Positions 17,668 to 25,507 of a DNA stretch of 64,000 nt are shown here, one piece after another (within the stretch, counting starts at the first letter, position 1; each line of letters begins with the position of its first letter). The stretch covers positions 18,456-82,455 of the forward strand of contig CAJTXE010000018.1 of NCBI GenBank assembly GCA_910580225.1, read 5' to 3'. The DNA comes from an uncultured Acetatifactor sp. Its GTDB lineage: Bacteria > Bacillota > Clostridia > Lachnospirales > Lachnospiraceae. Both the position numbers and the translations under genes were made by a program. Under the pieces are notes generated by a model. The model did no database searches and was not told the origin of the DNA. It worked only from the letters and a program-made list of their open reading frames with translations.

Positions 17668-19368
17668 TCAGGAACCGGCATATGAGGCAATCATTTCCCA
17701 GGCCTCCGGCGTACCATATCCCAGACGCCAGACGGCGACACCTCCCAGATTCCTCACATCCATCACGCTCAGTTTCACCCGAATGGACTCCGCATCCTCC
17801 ACCCAAATCTGGTATGTGGCTGCTCCGCTTTCCCATTCCGCATAATTCTGACAGGTCTCTTCATCCCACTCCGGCACGATATTCATGCGTTCCAGATAAT
17901 CTGCCACATTGTTCAGGGTAATATATTCATCTGTTACTTCCGTCCCTTCCGTCTTCCAGAGGATTGTATAAAAAGGCAGTGCATTCACGATCTTTTCCTC
18001 CGGAACCTGTTCCATCGTCTTGTCAAGCCCATTTGACACATAACTGATACTTGCCACGCTTCCCGGATCGCCGCTTCCGTGCCAGTGCTCATCATATCCC
18101 ATGATAATCACATAATCCGTCACCATTCCCTGAATATCAAGTCTGTAATAGTTATTAAAGTTAAAGGGCACATAATTATCAACCGACAGGATAAGCCCGT
18201 TCTTCCTGCATAACACGGAAAGCTCCTTCAGAAACTGGATATAATGAATGCCGCTGTCCTCCGTCAGTCCCTCAAAGTCCATGTTAACGCCGTCCAACCC
18301 CAGCCCCATGGAAGTATCAACGATACTCTGGGCCAGCTTTCTTCTCTTTGTTGTGGAGGAAAGCACCTCATAACTGCTCACTTCCGTTCCCGTCTCGTTT
18401 TTATAGTTGAAATTGTCCCAGACTCCCCATACCTGCAGCCCGTTGCCATGAGCCTGTTCCACATACTGTGTGCTTGCAAAAGAACGGAAATTACCGTCAT
18501 TATCCGTCAGGCTGAACCAGGTAGGCGCAATCACGTTGATTCCTTTGCCTTCTGCCAGCATGTCGGCCAACTTTGCATTACCGCCCTGCCCGCCTATGGC
18601 ATGAAATCCCAGGCTTACTTTTCCCTGCATTGAAACTGAAGTATACTCGTCCGCCGTATAATCGGTAACGGGAACCTCTGTCTCAGTCTGCCGGTTTGCC
18701 AGCCTCTTATTCTCCACATATCCTATAATGGCGTCGGATGTCTTTACCTTACTCCAGTCTTCCATTTCCTCCAGCAGTTCTACAGTCTCCCCCTCCTGCA
18801 TTTCCCTCAGTATCGGACTCTTGATCCCGCCCAGCTGACGGACCTGGGTATCTTTGGCAATCTCCATAGTCTGCTTCTCTCCCCATTGGGTATATACCTG
18901 CACATGCCTGTCATACAAAGAGTAGGCATAGTTGGTAAACATCTTCACATAGTCCGCCGCCAGGTACAGAGTATCCCCCTGCATTCGGCAAATGATATAT
19001 TCCGTCGCATGGCTCCCGTCCTTATCAGAATATTCTCCGGCACCGAAGAGAGCTTCCGCTGTGTCAACTGCAGTGGTATAAAGCAGTCTCTGCTCCTTTG
19101 TGTCCGCATAAAAACCTTCATTCAGCCAGGTATGCACCGTATCCAGGTCAAAATAAACCACACCGTCTATCAATACCGCTTTTTCGGAAAGCCAGTCGTC
19201 CTGCAGAAGAATTGCCAGCTGACCTTCGGATACCCCATAGTATTCATCCATATTTGCAAGTTCTTTGCCGTAGGAATACTTCTCCAGCAGCTTTCCGCCA
19301 AACCCCACCACAATAATCAGCAGGATCAATACCAAAGCAACAATTACCGGTATGATTTTTCTCTTCAT
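17668..19368 (-). CDS. Membrane-anchored SH3 and GH18 domain protein (spore cortex lysin-like)
   Basis: From the MKRKIIPVI start the 566-residue protein has an N-terminal membrane helix and a region resembling copper-amine-oxidase-like repeats (VYFDLDTVHTWLNEGFY). A bacterial SH3 domain follows (PILREMQEGETVELLEEMEDWSKV split over 24 residues), then a GH18 barrel. The GH18 active site DGVNMDFEG carries the catalytic glutamate, and YDEHWHGSGDPG is the substrate-side loop. The layout matches YaaH/YdhD-type glycosidases that act on cortex or cell wall N-acetylglucosamine bonds. It probably forms a unit with the amidase gene downstream. A 12-bp inverted repeat lies in the leader. Confidence 0.85.
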   Translation of the reverse strand: MKRKIIPVIVALVLILLIIVVGFGGKLLEKYSYGKELANMDEYYGVSEGQLAILLQDDWLSEKAVLIDGVVYFDLDTVHTWLNEGFYADTKEQRLLYTTAVDTAEALFGAGEYSDKDGSHATEYIICRMQGDTLYLAADYVKMFTNYAYSLYDRHVQVYTQWGEKQTMEIAKDTQVRQLGGIKSPILREMQEGETVELLEEMEDWSKVKTSDAIIGYVENKRLANRQTETEVPVTDYTADEYTSVSMQGKVSLGFHAIGGQGGNAKLADMLAEGKGINVIAPTWFSLTDNDGNFRSFASTQYVEQAHGNGLQVWGVWDNFNYKNETGTEVSSYEVLSSTTKRRKLAQSIVDTSMGLGLDGVNMDFEGLTEDSGIHYIQFLKELSVLCRKNGLILSVDNYVPFNFNNYYRLDIQGMVTDYVIIMGYDEHWHGSGDPGSVASISYVSNGLDKTMEQVPEEKIVNALPFYTILWKTEGTEVTDEYITLNNVADYLERMNIVPEWDEETCQNYAEWESGAATYQIWVEDAESIRVKLSVMDVRNLGGVAVWRLGYGTPEAWEMIASYAGS

Positions 19369-19393
19369 CTTATATTCTGACCTTTCTTCTTGA

Positions 19394-19426
19394 ATGTAAC
19401 TGCCCACTCGTTCGGGGCAGTTACAT
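19394..19426. repeat. Perfect inverted repeat in the leader of the GH18 gene
   Basis: ATGTAACTGCCC (19394-19405) and GGGCAGTTACAT (19415-19426) form a 12-bp stem with a 9-nt loop. It lies 26 bp upstream of the GH18 start, just ahead of its ribosome site. It could be an operator, an mRNA-stabilising hairpin or the end of an upstream transcript; no T run follows. Confidence 0.5.
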
Positions 19427-19693
19427 CATACCACATTTTAATGCTTACGTCATCTTAATTTTTCCTATAATTGTACCCTAAACACGTTTCTGTTCACTGC
19501 AACAGATGGGCAGAAATCACAAGATCCGCAGTTTCGCCCGGGGCAGTCTCAGGTCTGTACACAAAAACGCGTGAAAACACCTTGTGATGGCATCAAGCGA
19601 ACAACAACCTGACACCAACTGTTAAGAATTCCGCCGCAGGCAGCACGAGAGGCAATCCCACTTTCCGTTACGCGGCGGCTCCCCTGGCGGCGC

Positions 19694-19930
19694 CTACCAA
19701 CGCGTTACCCTGTCAAACCTCACCTGTTCGATCGTGCCGGATGTACCCAATACATAATCAGCCATATACGGACTGTTCTCCCGCACTGCTTTGGAGACAG
19801 CCTCCGTTGGAAGCACTGCCCGTCCGTCCACAAAAAGCGCTACCCCACTCTGTGTCATTTGTTCCAGCTGTGAAAGCATGTTTTCTTTCGCAGTATTCAA
19901 TTCTTCGGCATTATTGCCCATTTCTCCCAT
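19694..19930 (-). CDS. Small hypothetical protein
   Basis: The 78-residue frame from ATG 19930 has a strong GGGAGGAGG site 7 bp upstream; an ATG 6 bp earlier is also possible. Upstream in-frame ATGs lack a site. The protein has a helix (AEELNTAKENMLSQLEQMTQ), then LFVDGRAVLPTEAVSKAV and a charged C-terminus. I do not recognise a family. It is isolated between the GH18 gene and mecA. Confidence 0.5.
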   Translation of the reverse strand: MGEMGNNAEELNTAKENMLSQLEQMTQSGVALFVDGRAVLPTEAVSKAVRENSPYMADYVLGTSGTIEQVRFDRVTRW

Positions 19931-19984
19931 AGGCATACCTCCTCCCTGGAGTTTTGCGGAGAACGCCCAAAAGGGTTCAGCCAT

Positions 19985-20400
19985 GTGATGAATCAGCGTT
20001 CTCCAAAACCTCTGTCACAAAGTAAATGCCTTCAGCAGTACATGCAACGGCAAAAATTTCCATTGCATAGAGTGTTTAAAATGAATTATAAATGTGAAAA
20101 TTAGTTGACATACTTATGATCAAGCAAAAGTGAACTTCCGATGCACATTGCTTGTAAGACATCCTCAGACTTATGCCAGTTTTTCCAGACTGTCATATAA
20201 TGTGATATACACACTTAGAATATAAAGGATGAAACGGAACGACATGTTCCAAAAATCAGCTAAATCAACTTGAGAGTAAGACTGCTGCGCCTCCTTCCCT
20301 GTACAGAGTACCGAAGGCACTTACAGGTTCACTATAACACACCCGAATCCGTTTGGCAAGAAAAATTTAAAATTATAAAAAAATATTAAACTTATATTCT
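19985..20400. other. Gene-free stretch upstream of mecA
   Basis: Nearly 500 bp separates the small hypothetical gene from mecA, including the mecA promoter. A TTGACA at about 20103 has no -10 at the right distance. A TATAAT near 20196 has no clear -35. I see no conserved RNA structure. Confidence 0.4.
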
Positions 20401-20404
20401 GCTA

Positions 20405-20433
20405 TTGACTTAAAGGCGCTGAAAGTATATCAT
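20405..20433 (+). promoter_or_regulatory. Predicted sigma-A promoter of mecA
   Basis: TTGACT (20405-20410), a 17-bp spacer and TATCAT (20428-20433) precede mecA by about 55 bp. Confidence 0.6.
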
Positions 20434-20490
20434 TGCATAGCAAAGTATTACTATTACAGTTCAGCCATGCAGAAAGGAAAGGGTTGTCGT

Positions 20491-21240
20491 ATGAAAATCG
20501 AAAAAGTAAATGAGAACCAGATTCGCTGCACTCTGACAAGAGAAGATTTGGCGAGCCGCGAGCTGAAAATCAGCGAACTGGCTTACGGTACCGAGAAGGC
20601 CAAGACATTATTCCGCGATATGATGAGGCAGGCAAATTTCGAATTCGGCTTTGAAGCCGAGGATATCCCCCTTATGATAGAGGCCATCCCCTTAAATACC
20701 GAATGCATCGTTCTGATTATCACAAAAGTAGAAGATCCTGAAGAACTGGATACCCGTTTCTCCCGTTTTGCCCCCTCAGTGACCGAAGACCACGGATATG
20801 AAGATCCGGAGTATCAAGGTGCGGAGGAATCCTCCCACGAAATACTGGATCTGTTCCGCAGGATGCAGACACAGCAGGAAGCCGGCGAAGTCAATACATC
20901 CGGCCAATGCACAGATGTTTCTGAAGCAAAGCCCCATATCCGTATCTTTCGGATGAATACACTGCGGCATGTGATGGAGGTCTCCTCTCTGATTGCAGGC
21001 AGCTATCGTGGCTCCAGCACTCTGTACAAGGACAGACGCGCAAAAGACGGCAGGGACAGTTATCTGCTGCTTCTGTCACAGGATGGAGAGAGCGCTGAAG
21101 CCTTTGACCGTGTCTGCAACACCGTCTCAGAATATGGAATTGTGCTTCATTCTGCCGCCGGAAGTGAATCTTTTCTGGCAGAGCATTATGAAACGCTTAT
21201 CAGCGGTAAAGCAGTTCATGCTCTCGGAACAACCACGTAA
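20491..21240 (+). CDS. mecA: Adaptor protein MecA
   Basis: From the MKIEKVNENQIRCTL start the 249-residue protein has the MecA N-terminal substrate-binding domain (LTREDLASRELKISELAYG, EAEDIPLMIEAIPL). An acidic linker is followed by a C-terminal ClpC-binding domain (IRIFRMNTLRHVMEVSSLI). MecA delivers substrates to ClpCP for degradation, in Bacillus including ComK. The open frame begins 8 codons earlier, but only the internal ATG matches the family start. A strong terminator follows. Confidence 0.9.
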   Translation: MKIEKVNENQIRCTLTREDLASRELKISELAYGTEKAKTLFRDMMRQANFEFGFEAEDIPLMIEAIPLNTECIVLIITKVEDPEELDTRFSRFAPSVTEDHGYEDPEYQGAEESSHEILDLFRRMQTQQEAGEVNTSGQCTDVSEAKPHIRIFRMNTLRHVMEVSSLIAGSYRGSSTLYKDRRAKDGRDSYLLLLSQDGESAEAFDRVCNTVSEYGIVLHSAAGSESFLAEHYETLISGKAVHALGTTT

Positions 21241-21283
21241 TCATAGTCAAAATATGATTTCGGCAAAGCACCACTGGCAGCAA

Positions 21284-21322
21284 AACACCCTCTGTGCCGT
21301 ATCGGCATCAGAGGGTGTTTTT
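21284..21322. terminator. Bidirectional intrinsic terminator between mecA and the DUF1858 gene
   Basis: AACACCCTCTG TGCC pairs with GGCA and CAGAGGGTGTT around a 5-nt loop, with AAAA on the left and TTTTT on the right. It therefore serves both converging genes. Confidence 0.9.
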
Positions 21323-21341
21323 GATATTCCTTTTGTTCCCT

Positions 21342-21533
21342 TTAGATCTCCTCAATTGCTTTCATCAGGGCATCGATGTCGATTCCGTGTACCATGGCAG
21401 CCTCTTCCAGGGACTCTCCCTGCGCGGACGGACACCCCAGACAGTGCATTCCTGCCTCCAGCAAAACCGGCGCTACGTCGGGATTTGCGTTCAGGATCTC
21501 ACCGATAGTCATTTCTTTCGTTATACCGGACAT
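21342..21533 (-). CDS. DUF1858 domain protein
   Basis: This 63-residue protein has the DUF1858 layout: MTIGEILNANPDVAPVLLEAGMHCLGCPSAQ read in two pieces, with the CLGC pair near residues 31-34 and then GESLEEAAMVHGID. Such proteins often sit near redox and anaerobic metabolism genes. The cysteine pair suggests metal or redox chemistry, but the function is not established. It is divergent from the pfl operon with separate promoters, so shared anaerobic control is plausible. Confidence 0.85.
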   Translation of the reverse strand: MSGITKEMTIGEILNANPDVAPVLLEAGMHCLGCPSAQGESLEEAAMVHGIDIDALMKAIEEI

Positions 21534-21586
21534 GTCTTTCGTTTCTCCTCTCTGTATTGTAATAAAATTAGGTTTATCCTGTTTCT

Positions 21587-21615
21587 ATTATAAATCTTTC
21601 CTTGAAATCTGACAA
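21587..21615 (-). promoter_or_regulatory. Predicted sigma-A promoter of the DUF1858 gene
   Basis: On the minus strand TTGTCA (21610-21615), a 17-bp spacer and TATAAT (21587-21592) precede the gene by about 50 bp. Confidence 0.65.
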
Positions 21616-21724
21616 GCTATTCTTCCGCATAACAATAAAAATTGCCAATTTTTTAACGTTTATAAAATTCTTGTAAAATTTCGCATTTTTCTGCCTGTGT
21701 ATAGAAAAAAGTACACAACTTTCC

Positions 21725-21753
21725 TTGACTCTCAGTGCGGTTTTTCATATAAT
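21725..21753 (+). promoter_or_regulatory. Strong predicted promoter of the pyruvate formate-lyase operon
   Basis: TTGACT (21725-21730), 17 bp and a perfect TATAAT (21748-21753) lie about 70 bp ahead of pflB. A GGAGGG ribosome site precedes the ATG. Confidence 0.8.
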
Positions 21754-21824
21754 GAAACTATGGAATTAGAAGCAGTTAACTTACTTTACAACTAATTCAA
21801 AATTTTACAGGAGGGTATTTCAAA

Positions 21825-23861
21825 ATGAGACCAGAATGGACAGATTTTGTAGCAGGTAAATGGGACAAAGAAGTCAACGTCCGTGACTTCATCCAGAGAA
21901 ACTATCATCCCTATGACGGCGATGAAGCATTCCTGGCAGGTCCTACCCAGAACACGAAGGATTTGTGGGCACAGGTTCTTGACCTGCAGAAGAAGGAAAG
22001 GGAAGCCGGCGGCGTCCTTGATATGGATACCAAGGTTGTTTCCACCATCACCTCCCATGGCCCCGGATATCTTGACAAGAGCAAGGAGACCATCGTAGGC
22101 TTCCAGACCGACAAGCCTTTCAAAAGGTCTCTGCAGCCTTACGGCGGTATTCGTATGGCAGAGAAGGCCTGCTCCGACAACGGTTACGAAGTTGACCCCG
22201 AGATTTCCGAGTTCTTCTCCACCCACAGAAAGACACATAATGCAGGCTGCTTTGACGCTTACAACCAGGAGATGAGGGCCTGCCGTTCTTCCCATATCAT
22301 CACTGGCCTTCCCGATGCTTACGGCCGCGGACGTATCATCGGCGACTACAGACGCGTAGCTCTGTATGGTATTGACAGGCTCATCGAGGACAAGCAGACC
22401 CAGAAGGATTCCACCGGCCGTGTGATGACCGATGATATCATTCGTCTTCGCGAGGAGATTTCTGAGCAGATCGTTGCTCTGAAGATGATGAAGGAAATGG
22501 CTGCTTCTTATGGCTGCGATATCTCCAGACCCGCTGCCAATGTGCAGGAAGCCATCCAGGCAGTTTACTTCGGATATCTGTGTGCGGTTAAGGAGCAGAA
22601 CGGTGCAGCCATGTCCCTTGGACGTACCTCCACCTTCCTTGACATTTATGCAGAGAGAGACTTAAAGAACGGTACCTTCACCGAAGAGCAGATTCAGGAG
22701 TTCGTTGACCACTTTATCATGAAGCTGCGCTGCATCAAGTTCGCACGTACACCTGAGTACAACCAGATTTTTGCAGGTGATCCCGTGTGGGTAACTGAGT
22801 CCCTGGGCGGTGTCGGTGTAGACGGCAGACCCATGGTTACCAGAATGAGCTTCCGTTATCTGAACACACTGACAAACCTTGGACCTTCTCCCGAGCCGAA
22901 CCTGACCGTACTGTGGTCCACCAGGCTGCCGGCAGGCTGGAAGAAATACTGCGCGAAGATGTCCATCCAGACCTCTTCCATCCAGTACGAGAACGATGAC
23001 CTGATGAGAATCGACCACGGCGATGACTACGGTATCGCATGCTGCGTATCCTCCATGGTAATCGGTAAGGAAATGCAGTTCTTCGGTGCACGGGCCAACG
23101 TTGCAAAATGTCTGCTTTACGCTCTGAACGGCGGTGTGGATGAAGTGACCAAGAAGCAGGTAGGTCCCAAGTACCGTCCTGTTGCCGGCGATGTGCTGGA
23201 GTACAATGATGTATGGAGCAAATTCGTTGACATGCTGGAGTGGCAGGCAGATGTTTATGTTAACACCCTGAACATCATCCACTATATGCATGACAAATAC
23301 TGCTATGAGAGAGCAGAGATGGCTCTTCATGACAGAGATGTAAAGCGTTACTTTGCTACCGGCGTGGCTGGTCTGTCCATCGTGGCCGACTCCCTTTCCG
23401 CTATCAAGTACGCCAAGGTTGAAGTGGTTCGCGACGAGGACGGCGTAATCGTCGACTTCAAGACCACCGGTGACTTCCCCAAGTACGGTAATGATGACGA
23501 CCGCGTAGACGAAATTGCTCAGCTGGTTGTTCATACCTTCATGACCGCCATCAGGAGACATCATACCTACAGGAATGGTATCCCTACCACCTCCATCCTG
23601 ACCATTACCTCTAACGTTACCTATGGTAAGGCTACCGGTAATACACCTGACGGACGTAAGAAGGGCCAGCCTTTCGCACCCGGAGCCAACCCGATGCACG
23701 GCCGCGATACCCATGGTGCAGTAGCATCCCTGGCTTCCGTATCCAAGCTGCCTTTCAATGATGCACAGGACGGTATCTCCAATACCTTCACCATCATCCC
23801 CGGCGCTCTGGGCAAGGAAGACAAAGTATTCTCCGGTGACATCGAATTAGATTTGAAATAA
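21825..23861 (+). CDS. pflB: Formate C-acetyltransferase, large part lacking the glycyl-radical domain
   Basis: The 678-residue protein matches pyruvate formate-lyase from the N-terminal FIQRNYHPYDGDEAFL through LQPYGGIRM, FLDIYAERDL, the catalytic IACCVSS (Cys406-Cys407) and PFAPGANPMHGRD to FTIIPGALGKEDKVF. It then stops at LDLK. Family members are usually about 740-760 residues and end with a glycyl-radical domain carrying RVSGY. Here that domain is absent and encoded separately at 24364-24606. The enzyme converts pyruvate and CoA to acetyl-CoA and formate. Codon use and frame are clean with no frameshift, so this is a genuine gene split. Activity should require docking of the separate radical subunit. 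Confidence 0.93.
   Translation: MRPEWTDFVAGKWDKEVNVRDFIQRNYHPYDGDEAFLAGPTQNTKDLWAQVLDLQKKEREAGGVLDMDTKVVSTITSHGPGYLDKSKETIVGFQTDKPFKRSLQPYGGIRMAEKACSDNGYEVDPEISEFFSTHRKTHNAGCFDAYNQEMRACRSSHIITGLPDAYGRGRIIGDYRRVALYGIDRLIEDKQTQKDSTGRVMTDDIIRLREEISEQIVALKMMKEMAASYGCDISRPAANVQEAIQAVYFGYLCAVKEQNGAAMSLGRTSTFLDIYAERDLKNGTFTEEQIQEFVDHFIMKLRCIKFARTPEYNQIFAGDPVWVTESLGGVGVDGRPMVTRMSFRYLNTLTNLGPSPEPNLTVLWSTRLPAGWKKYCAKMSIQTSSIQYENDDLMRIDHGDDYGIACCVSSMVIGKEMQFFGARANVAKCLLYALNGGVDEVTKKQVGPKYRPVAGDVLEYNDVWSKFVDMLEWQADVYVNTLNIIHYMHDKYCYERAEMALHDRDVKRYFATGVAGLSIVADSLSAIKYAKVEVVRDEDGVIVDFKTTGDFPKYGNDDDRVDEIAQLVVHTFMTAIRRHHTYRNGIPTTSILTITSNVTYGKATGNTPDGRKKGQPFAPGANPMHGRDTHGAVASLASVSKLPFNDAQDGISNTFTIIPGALGKEDKVFSGDIELDLK
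23838..23858 (+). repeat. Direct repeat, copy 1, overlapping the end of pflB
   Basis: A 21-bp sequence containing AATTAGATTTGAAA encodes the last residues of pflB. It recurs at 23887-23907 with two mismatches, 49 bp further on and after the stop codon. Confidence 0.7.
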
Positions 23862-23886
23862 GACTCGTGCACACCAAGATGGCACT

Positions 23887-23907
23887 GACATGAAATTAGA
23901 TTTGAAA
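23887..23907 (+). repeat. Direct repeat, copy 2, in the pflB 3' untranslated region
   Basis: Second copy of the 21-bp element; positions 6 and 7 differ from copy 1. It is followed directly by GAAAGGA. It looks like a short tandem duplication around the point where the coding sequence was broken. Confidence 0.7.
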
Positions 23908-24019
23908 GAAAGGATTTGCAGCAATACCTGCGGTCCTTGAACCGGTTCAGACATGTGTATGTTTCGGTAAAATTGTAACAGTCTGCTGCTTCCCCCCGGG
24001 CAGCACAGACCTGCAGAAC

Positions 24020-24069
24020 CCTGCGGCGCGGACAGCATGGCATTTCCAGGCTGCTCCGTACGCCGCAGG
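24020..24069 (+). other. Long stem-loop between pflB and the 66-aa gene
   Basis: CCTGCGGCG (24020-24028) pairs exactly with CGCCGCAGG (24061-24069). Inside it CGGA and CAGC pair with CTCCG and GCTG. The hairpin lies 7 bp before the AAGGAGG ribosome site. With no T run it looks more like an mRNA processing or stability element than a terminator. Confidence 0.6.
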
Positions 24070-24086
24070 AATAAGAAGGAGGCACC

Positions 24087-24287
24087 ATGGACGAAGATAA
24101 GATGATAGATGACCTGGTAAAAATGCTGGATTCCGGCATGACAGAGGGCGTAGGCCATGTAAACGTGGATTGCGACCAGGATGTCGAGTCGAAAAACGTT
24201 CAGACAATGGGCTGTACGGATTGTTCCAGAACACCGTTGGCCTGCAGTGTACCTACTCTTGAACAGGGACTGGACGATTACCACTAA
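24087..24287 (+). CDS. 66-aa cysteine-containing relative of the glycyl-radical domain
   Basis: The frame has an excellent AAGGAGG site 5 bp ahead of its ATG. Residues 7-27 (IDDLVKMLDSGMTEGVGHVNV, broken here at G-V-G-H) align with residues 8-28 of the 80-aa glycyl-radical subunit downstream. They share the pattern DxLVxxLDxxxTxGxxHxNV. After that the two diverge: the radical loop RVSGY is missing. Instead there are cysteines at 29, 43, 46 and 53, including GCTDC, and a DDYH end. I know of no characterised function. Its place inside the pfl operon and its partial mimicry suggest an accessory, docking or placeholder role on PflB; this is inference. Confidence 0.8.
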   Translation: MDEDKMIDDLVKMLDSGMTEGVGHVNVDCDQDVESKNVQTMGCTDCSRTPLACSVPTLEQGLDDYH

Positions 24288-24363
24288 TCATCCGTTTTCC
24301 TGAAAGCTGCATTTTTTCAACCATTTAAAAATATATTAATATCATTTAAGGAGGAAAATCATT

Positions 24364-24606
24364 ATGGCAACAAATACTGCACAGGTTGACAACCTTGTTA
24401 ACTTACTTGACGGCTATGCAACAAAGGGCGGCCATCATCTGAATGTAAATGTTCTTAACAGAGATATGCTCCTTGATGCTCAGAAGCATCCGGAGAATTA
24501 TCCTCAGCTGACCATCCGTGTGTCCGGATACGCAGTTAACTTCATCAAGCTGACTCCCGAGCAGCAGGCTGACGTTATCTCCCGTACCTTCCATGAGTCA
24601 GTATAA
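24364..24606 (+). CDS. grcA: Autonomous glycyl-radical subunit of pyruvate formate-lyase
   Basis: The 80-residue protein is the missing C-terminal domain of PFL: LVNLLDGYATKGGHHLNVNV, then RDMLLDAQKHPENYPQLT, then the radical loop RVSGYAVNF with the radical glycine at residue 55, and ISRTFHESV. It resembles E. coli GrcA/YfiD, a spare part that repairs oxygen-cleaved PFL. Here, however, it is the only glycyl-radical domain in the operon and lies between pflB and pflA, so it is probably an obligate subunit. AAGGAGG precedes the start. A GC-rich hairpin follows the stop. Confidence 0.92.
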   Translation: MATNTAQVDNLVNLLDGYATKGGHHLNVNVLNRDMLLDAQKHPENYPQLTIRVSGYAVNFIKLTPEQQADVISRTFHESV

Positions 24607-24629
24607 GCCAACGAGTTAGTTGCATGAAA

Positions 24630-24654
24630 CCCCGGGGAGAAATACTTCCCGGGG
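24630..24654 (+). terminator. GC-rich hairpin between the glycyl-radical gene and pflA
   Basis: CCCCGGGGA pairs with TCCCGGGG around GAAATACT, 24 bp after the stop. Only ATTTCC follows, so it is probably a leaky terminator or 3' stabiliser that lowers pflA relative to the structural genes. Confidence 0.6.
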
Positions 24655-24705
24655 ATTTCCGTAGAGGACTGGACAGTCCCAAACTGTAGAAAGTGTGGTA
24701 ATCTT

Positions 24706-25473
24706 ATGCAGGGAAGAATTCATTCATTGGAAAGCTTCGGAACCGTTGACGGTCCTGGTACACGCTTTGTAGTATTTGTACAGGGCTGTCCCATGCGTTG
24801 TGCCTACTGTCACAATCCTGATACCTGGGAATTGAATGGCGGTACACTTATGGAGCCTTCCCATATTATCGAGCAATATGAGAAAAATGAAGCCTTTTAC
24901 GCCAATGGGGGCGGATTGACTGTAACCGGCGGCGAGCCCCTGATGCAGGTGGATTTTGTAACCGAACTGTTTACCCTGGCCAAGGCGAAAGGGATTCATA
25001 CCTGCATAGACAGTTCCGGAATCTCTTACAATCCGGACAATGCTCCGCTATTGGAGAAACTGGATCACCTGATGACCCTCACCGACCTGGTGATGCTGGA
25101 TATCAAACATATCGATCCGGAGAAACACAGGGAGCTCACTCTGCAGCCCAACGAGAATATTCTGAAATTTGCCGCATATCTGAATGAAAAACATGTGGAT
25201 ATGTGGATCCGTCATGTGGTGGTTCCCGGGATAACGGACGATGAAAAATACCTTTTTGATCTGGGTTATTTCATCGGGCAGTTCAGCAATCTGAAGGCCC
25301 TTGATGTCCTGCCCTACCACACCATGGGTGAGAAGAAATACGAAAGCCTGGGTATGGAATACAGGCTGAAGGGGATTCCGGCTATGGATAAGGATAAACT
25401 GCTTGACAAGAAAAGAGCAATCCTGGACGGAATCAGGAAAAGAAGAAATGAGATCCAAAATTTATCAAAATAA
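24706..25473 (+). CDS. pflA: Pyruvate formate-lyase activating enzyme
   Basis: The 255-residue radical SAM protein has the cluster motif CPMRCAYC at residues 28-35 within VQGCPMRCAYCHNPDTW, the SAM-binding TGGEPL, and ends like PflA (LPYHTMGEKKYESLG). It uses S-adenosylmethionine and a [4Fe-4S] cluster to abstract hydrogen from the radical glycine, here residue 55 of the separate 80-aa subunit. Typical single-domain length. It is followed 34 bp downstream by a ferredoxin that could supply the electron. Confidence 0.95.
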   Translation: MQGRIHSLESFGTVDGPGTRFVVFVQGCPMRCAYCHNPDTWELNGGTLMEPSHIIEQYEKNEAFYANGGGLTVTGGEPLMQVDFVTELFTLAKAKGIHTCIDSSGISYNPDNAPLLEKLDHLMTLTDLVMLDIKHIDPEKHRELTLQPNENILKFAAYLNEKHVDMWIRHVVVPGITDDEKYLFDLGYFIGQFSNLKALDVLPYHTMGEKKYESLGMEYRLKGIPAMDKDKLLDKKRAILDGIRKRRNEIQNLSK

Positions 25474-25507
25474 CAAACTTTTGTGATATCATAAGGAGGA
25501 TATTATT

